Shown here: positions 12,511 through 15,016 of the stretch, one piece after another
Position numbering within the stretch: the first letter of the stretch is position 1
Layout of the letters: every line of letters starts with the position of its first letter
Assembly (NCBI GenBank): GCA_013151465.1
Contig: JAADIF010000025.1
Location: 1 to 15,016, forward strand
DNA from: Microcaldota archaeon
GTDB lineage: Archaea; Aenigmatarchaeota; Aenigmatarchaeia; QMZP01; QMZT01
Direction: 5' to 3'
Length of the DNA stretch: 15,016 nt
Notes under the pieces: generated by a model
The model's database searches: none
Seen by the model: the letters and a program-made list of their open reading frames with translations, nothing else
What the model was told of the DNA's origin: nothing
Program-made: the position numbers and the translations under genes

Positions 12511-14016
12511 TTATTCATTTATTCCCCTTGTTGCCTCCACGACTTCATATATCTGTCCGGTCGTATCGGCAGAGGCGATGTTCAGTGTTCCGACCATATC
12601 CTTTATGCCTTTTATTATATCTCTTGCCAGCTTGTATGCGTCTTTCAATTCACTGCGGGCTTCATTTATGAGATTCTTCGCATCGTTTATGAGCGAGGTT
12701 ATGTTAGTTTCATTATTTGAGCCATTGTAAGAGAATCTGTGTGCTTGTATAAGAAGATTTTTCGCTTCTTCGTATTTTGCCTTGGCACTTTCAACTTTTT
12801 CACTGTAATCTCCAAGTTTCTCTTTCAAGGATGAAACATCAAGGCCTTCCTCCTCCATTTCAGCAAGCTTGGCATCGAGGCGATCCTCCAAATGCTCGCC
12901 TTTCTTGAATACTTTCCATATCTTTGCATTTAGAAGACGCCCTGCATAAACTCTTTCCCTGAATCTTATCCTCTTCCAGACAGCGTCTATCTTTCTTGCG
13001 GCATCCTTTATTTCATCCTTTGTCTGGGCATTCTGGGTGTCATTAATAACACCTTTCAATTTCTCAATGGCTTTGCTTATATCCCCTATTATCTCTTGTG
13101 CCGTGTCCTCATCTATCGAATCGGACGCCTCGACTTTTGTTTTTATTTTGTCTAAATGGTTGATTATCATCTCAGCCGCATGAATGGTAAATTGTTTTGC
13201 ATACTCCCTTACTTTGTCTCTAAGCTCGTTGCATTCGGTGGAATTTGTGCCCTCGCAATCTGCCAATTTCTTTTTTTCTTGAAGGAATAGTTGTCTTTTC
13301 TCCTTGTATGCATTATTTGCTCTTGCATATTCTTTTTTCGCTTTTTCGAAAACTCTGCGCGCTTTGTCGAGTTTCTCTTTTGCGATAATTCTTTTTTTAT
13401 AAAGCATATCCTTTTCTACAGCTCTCAAACGATATCTGGAAAGTTCTTTTAGGCCTTCTTTGCCTTTTTCTATTATTTCTTTTTGCCTTGCTCGAGAGAG
13501 CCGCATAAATATTTTTGCTTTGTCCTCACCAAGTGATTTTATGAATGCTTCAGCCTTTGGATATTTCTTGACAACATCATCTGCACGTTTGAGAAGCCAT
13601 TCCGGTGCTGTTGATGTTATTTTTTCAGGGAGATATACCCTTTTCTTTATTATTTTAGCTGTTTTACTAAATAGCATATCGCATGTTTTTACGGGGTTTG
13701 CCATACCCGCGTTCTCTAGAAATTCTGCGCATTTCAACTCCTTTTTGAGTATTTTCTCGCATGTAATTACAGGAGTATCTGATAATCCGTTTTTCCTCAC
13801 AAAATCGACACATATTCTCATTCTTTTATCCGTGCCCTTCATAACCTTTGCTATAGTCTTTACATTTCCTTTATTTTCATCATGTCCTCCGTTTACGAGT
13901 GCCTGGGAAACAGAGGCTCCCGTTCTCACTTGTTTCATTTCGGCAGCGGCCGCCGCAGATAATATACTTAGTGCAAATACAGCCACTATAAATAATGTGA
14001 TTGCATTAATCTTCAT
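12511..14016 (-). CDS. Secreted coiled-coil protein with tandem Cys-paired motifs
   Basis: The family is not recognised. The 501-residue product opens with a clear Sec signal peptide (MKINAITLFIVAVFALSILSAAAAAE, cleavage near residue 25) and has no later membrane segment, lipobox or sorting tail. Residues 69-86 and 96-112 are two related motifs of the form C-x2-F-[VL]-x2-[NA]-x0-1-G-[LM]-...-V-x-T-C, each bounded by a Cys pair. From about 180 to 260 and again from 360 to 480 the sequence is Lys/Glu/Ala-rich heptad-like helix, probably coiled coil. One more Cys pair is CEGTNSTEC. Several sequons lie in the second half. ATG 14016 is chosen because AGGAGG lies 6 nt upstream. The ATG at 14022 abuts that SD. 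The gene is divergent from the membrane regulator at 14192. Confidence 0.8.
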   Translation of the reverse strand: MKINAITLFIVAVFALSILSAAAAAEMKQVRTGASVSQALVNGGHDENKGNVKTIAKVMKGTDKRMRICVDFVRKNGLSDTPVITCEKILKKELKCAEFLENAGMANPVKTCDMLFSKTAKIIKKRVYLPEKITSTAPEWLLKRADDVVKKYPKAEAFIKSLGEDKAKIFMRLSRARQKEIIEKGKEGLKELSRYRLRAVEKDMLYKKRIIAKEKLDKARRVFEKAKKEYARANNAYKEKRQLFLQEKKKLADCEGTNSTECNELRDKVREYAKQFTIHAAEMIINHLDKIKTKVEASDSIDEDTAQEIIGDISKAIEKLKGVINDTQNAQTKDEIKDAARKIDAVWKRIRFRERVYAGRLLNAKIWKVFKKGEHLEDRLDAKLAEMEEEGLDVSSLKEKLGDYSEKVESAKAKYEEAKNLLIQAHRFSYNGSNNETNITSLINDAKNLINEARSELKDAYKLARDIIKGIKDMVGTLNIASADTTGQIYEVVEATRGINE

Positions 14017-14191
14017 GTGCATCCTCCTCCTTAGTTTTGTAACAATCTGAAAAAGAATTTGCCGGAATTAGTTTATAAACACTCTTCAGAAAGAGACGTC
14101 TTATTAACGTTTCTAAGCTTGATTACGCTTTATTATACTTTATTTTCGTCTATTGCAACCTCAAAAGCTTTAATTCCAACGATTGCAAAAA
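14017..14191. promoter_or_regulatory. Divergent intergenic region with palindromic TATA box
   Basis: This stretch separates the secreted coiled-coil gene (minus) from the membrane regulator (plus). GTTTATAAAC at 14071-14080 is a perfect 10-bp palindrome 55 nt from ATG 14016. A start near 14047 gives a short leader with AGGAGG. For the plus direction the candidates are TTTATTATACTTTATTTT (14129-14145) and TTTAATT (about 14169-14175). The second would give a leaderless mRNA, in line with the absence of an SD. Confidence 0.5.
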
Positions 14192-14887
14192 ATGTTTATG
14201 GGAATAAGAATAGTTTTGGTTTTTACATTGGTGTCTTTCTTGACGATGATATCAATAACTTCTGCGGCAATGGTACACGGTACTGTGTATGATATGGAGC
14301 TTGAACCGGCAGAAAATATTGTGCTGACAATCAACAGCACACCAAAACAGATGTTTGTCGCAAAAAACGGTACATATTCGTTCACGGTAGCGCCCGGTGA
14401 CTACATCATAAGCGCTGAGTGCAGGCCGCGCTACAGGAGATGCGGCGCAGATGAAAATATAACAATAACAGATGACGGCGATTATGTTGTTGATCTCATA
14501 CTCTTTCCGGATTTTTCAGAAGAGGACGCAATTTTTAATGAAGGGATAAACCTCTCGCTTGATGAGGATGTAAGCGAAAATAAAAAGCCGGCAGAAAATT
14601 CTTTGTTCTATCTTACGGTTGCATTAGCTGTTTTTGCATTTCTGGCAGCGTTGTTAGGAAGAAACAGAACACTACGGCATAAGATCGTAACAGAGCGTAA
14701 TGACATGGCTGACAATGTCGTGGAATTCATAAAATCGGAGGGTGGGAGAACAACACAAAAAGAAATAAGAAAGCATTTCCCCTTTTCAGAAGCGAAGATA
14801 AGTTTAGTTCTCACAGATCTCGAAGACAAAGGACTGATAAGAAAAATAAAGAGAGGAAAGGGAAATGTCATAGTGCTGGAAAATTAA
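14192..14887 (+). CDS. Membrane-anchored winged-helix regulator with extracellular beta-sandwich domain
   Basis: This 231-residue product is a one-component sensor layout resembling archaeal COG2512-type membrane-associated regulators. The order is a signal peptide (about 1-26, ending ITSAA), then an external domain of about 75 residues that begins VHGTVYDMELEPAENIVLTI and contains GTYSFTVAPGDYIISAEC. This has the pattern of a carboxypeptidase-regulatory-like/CNA-B beta sandwich. An acidic linker, one transmembrane helix (SLFYLTVALAVFAFLAALLG, about 137-157) and a cytoplasmic winged helix (TTQKEIRKHFPFSEAKISLV then LEDKGLIRKIKRGKGN) follow. N-terminus-out, C-terminus-in topology fits the sequons, which all lie in the external part. 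In-frame starts at TTG 14183 and ATG 14198 are alternatives. It may regulate its divergent neighbour, by analogy with divergent regulator pairs. Confidence 0.83.
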   Translation: MFMGIRIVLVFTLVSFLTMISITSAAMVHGTVYDMELEPAENIVLTINSTPKQMFVAKNGTYSFTVAPGDYIISAECRPRYRRCGADENITITDDGDYVVDLILFPDFSEEDAIFNEGINLSLDEDVSENKKPAENSLFYLTVALAVFAFLAALLGRNRTLRHKIVTERNDMADNVVEFIKSEGGRTTQKEIRKHFPFSEAKISLVLTDLEDKGLIRKIKRGKGNVIVLEN

Positions 14888-14902
14888 TTATGGAAAAACC
14901 CT

Positions 14903-15016
14903 CTAGCTTAGTGGTTCTGCCTGCGGGATTTTCTTGATAGTCTCTCCGCTGTTTTCTTCATAACCGAGCACCTTTTTAGGTCCTCTTTCTATAGGAACGA
15001 GATAGTCCCTGTATCT
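14903..15016 (-). CDS. Unidentified protein, C-terminal 37 residues only
   Basis: A minus-strand frame is open from the window edge to TAG at 14903-14905, encoding a tail that begins RYRDYLVPIERGPKKVLGYE and ends IPQAEPLS. The sense strand after the stop has GGGTTTTTCC, a T run suitable for archaeal termination. The composition looks like real coding sequence, and the frame fits a gene convergent with the regulator at 14192. There is too little sequence to assign a family. Confidence 0.55.
   Translation of the reverse strand, partial: RYRDYLVPIERGPKKVLGYEENSGETIKKIPQAEPLS

Noticed and set aside
1..15016. tRNA, rRNA, CRISPR arrays, insertion sequences and attachment sites
   Set aside because: Scanning both strands by eye gave no tRNA cloverleaf signature, no regularly spaced repeats, no transposase or integrase motifs and no terminal inverted repeats. 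C/D-box sRNAs are too short and degenerate to exclude by eye.

Overview
The window is archaeal. It carries a Nop5/Nop56-type C/D-box RNP protein, an archaeal (type II C-terminal) A24 prepilin peptidase and a membrane-anchored winged-helix regulator. Many starts lack a Shine-Dalgarno (SD) sequence and sit about 20-30 nt behind a TATA-like box, which suggests leaderless mRNAs. Where an SD occurs it is GGAGG or the archaeal GGTGAT type. DNA gyrase (gyrB, gyrA), a bacterial-type enzyme acquired by many archaea, is present. Compact genes, numerous small secreted proteins and gyrase fit a DPANN-like or euryarchaeal lineage, but I cannot place it further. No rRNA, tRNA, CRISPR array, insertion sequence or integrase was recognised.

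Layout. 1-411: 3' part of a LOG/SLOG-family gene. 494-2269: nop5 followed by a HAD hydrolase, same strand. 2279-7370, minus strand: a tight operon gyrB, Nudix hydrolase, gyrA, transcribed right to left from an AT-rich promoter near 7395-7425. Upstream of that promoter is a cluster of GAAC/GTTC half-sites. 7553-8622: an unrecognised minus-strand gene diverging from a stand-alone C39-like cysteine peptidase. 8662-10146, plus strand: an ECF-transporter S component, a DUF4430 protein (together suggesting cobamide uptake) and a CoA-binding protein. 10217-12442: a surface block with a sequon-rich membrane-anchored protein, a prepilin peptidase, a small Cys-rich pilin-like protein and an acidic lipoprotein. 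12511-14887: a large secreted coiled-coil protein divergent from a membrane-bound winged-helix regulator. 14903-15016: the 3' end of an unidentified minus-strand gene.

Most interesting points. (1) gyrB has no ATG/GTG/TTG in frame ahead of its conserved N-terminus. It either starts at an AUA behind a GGTGAT or has lost one A in an A run. (2) The ECF S component runs about 200 nt out of phase into DUF4430, and one extra A in an A5 run would give a textbook ATGA overlap. Both anomalies have the same direction and type, so assembly error is the leading shared explanation. (3) Two GAAC-N4-GTTC palindromes spaced 21 bp apart lie upstream of the gyrase operon and match the form of the Gram-positive LexA box. 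(4) A secreted protein with tandem Cys-paired motifs is divergent from a membrane-bound one-component regulator, a plausible surface-sensing pair.

No gene-free stretch exceeds 300 bases. The longest are 7371-7552 and 14017-14191, both described as regulatory.
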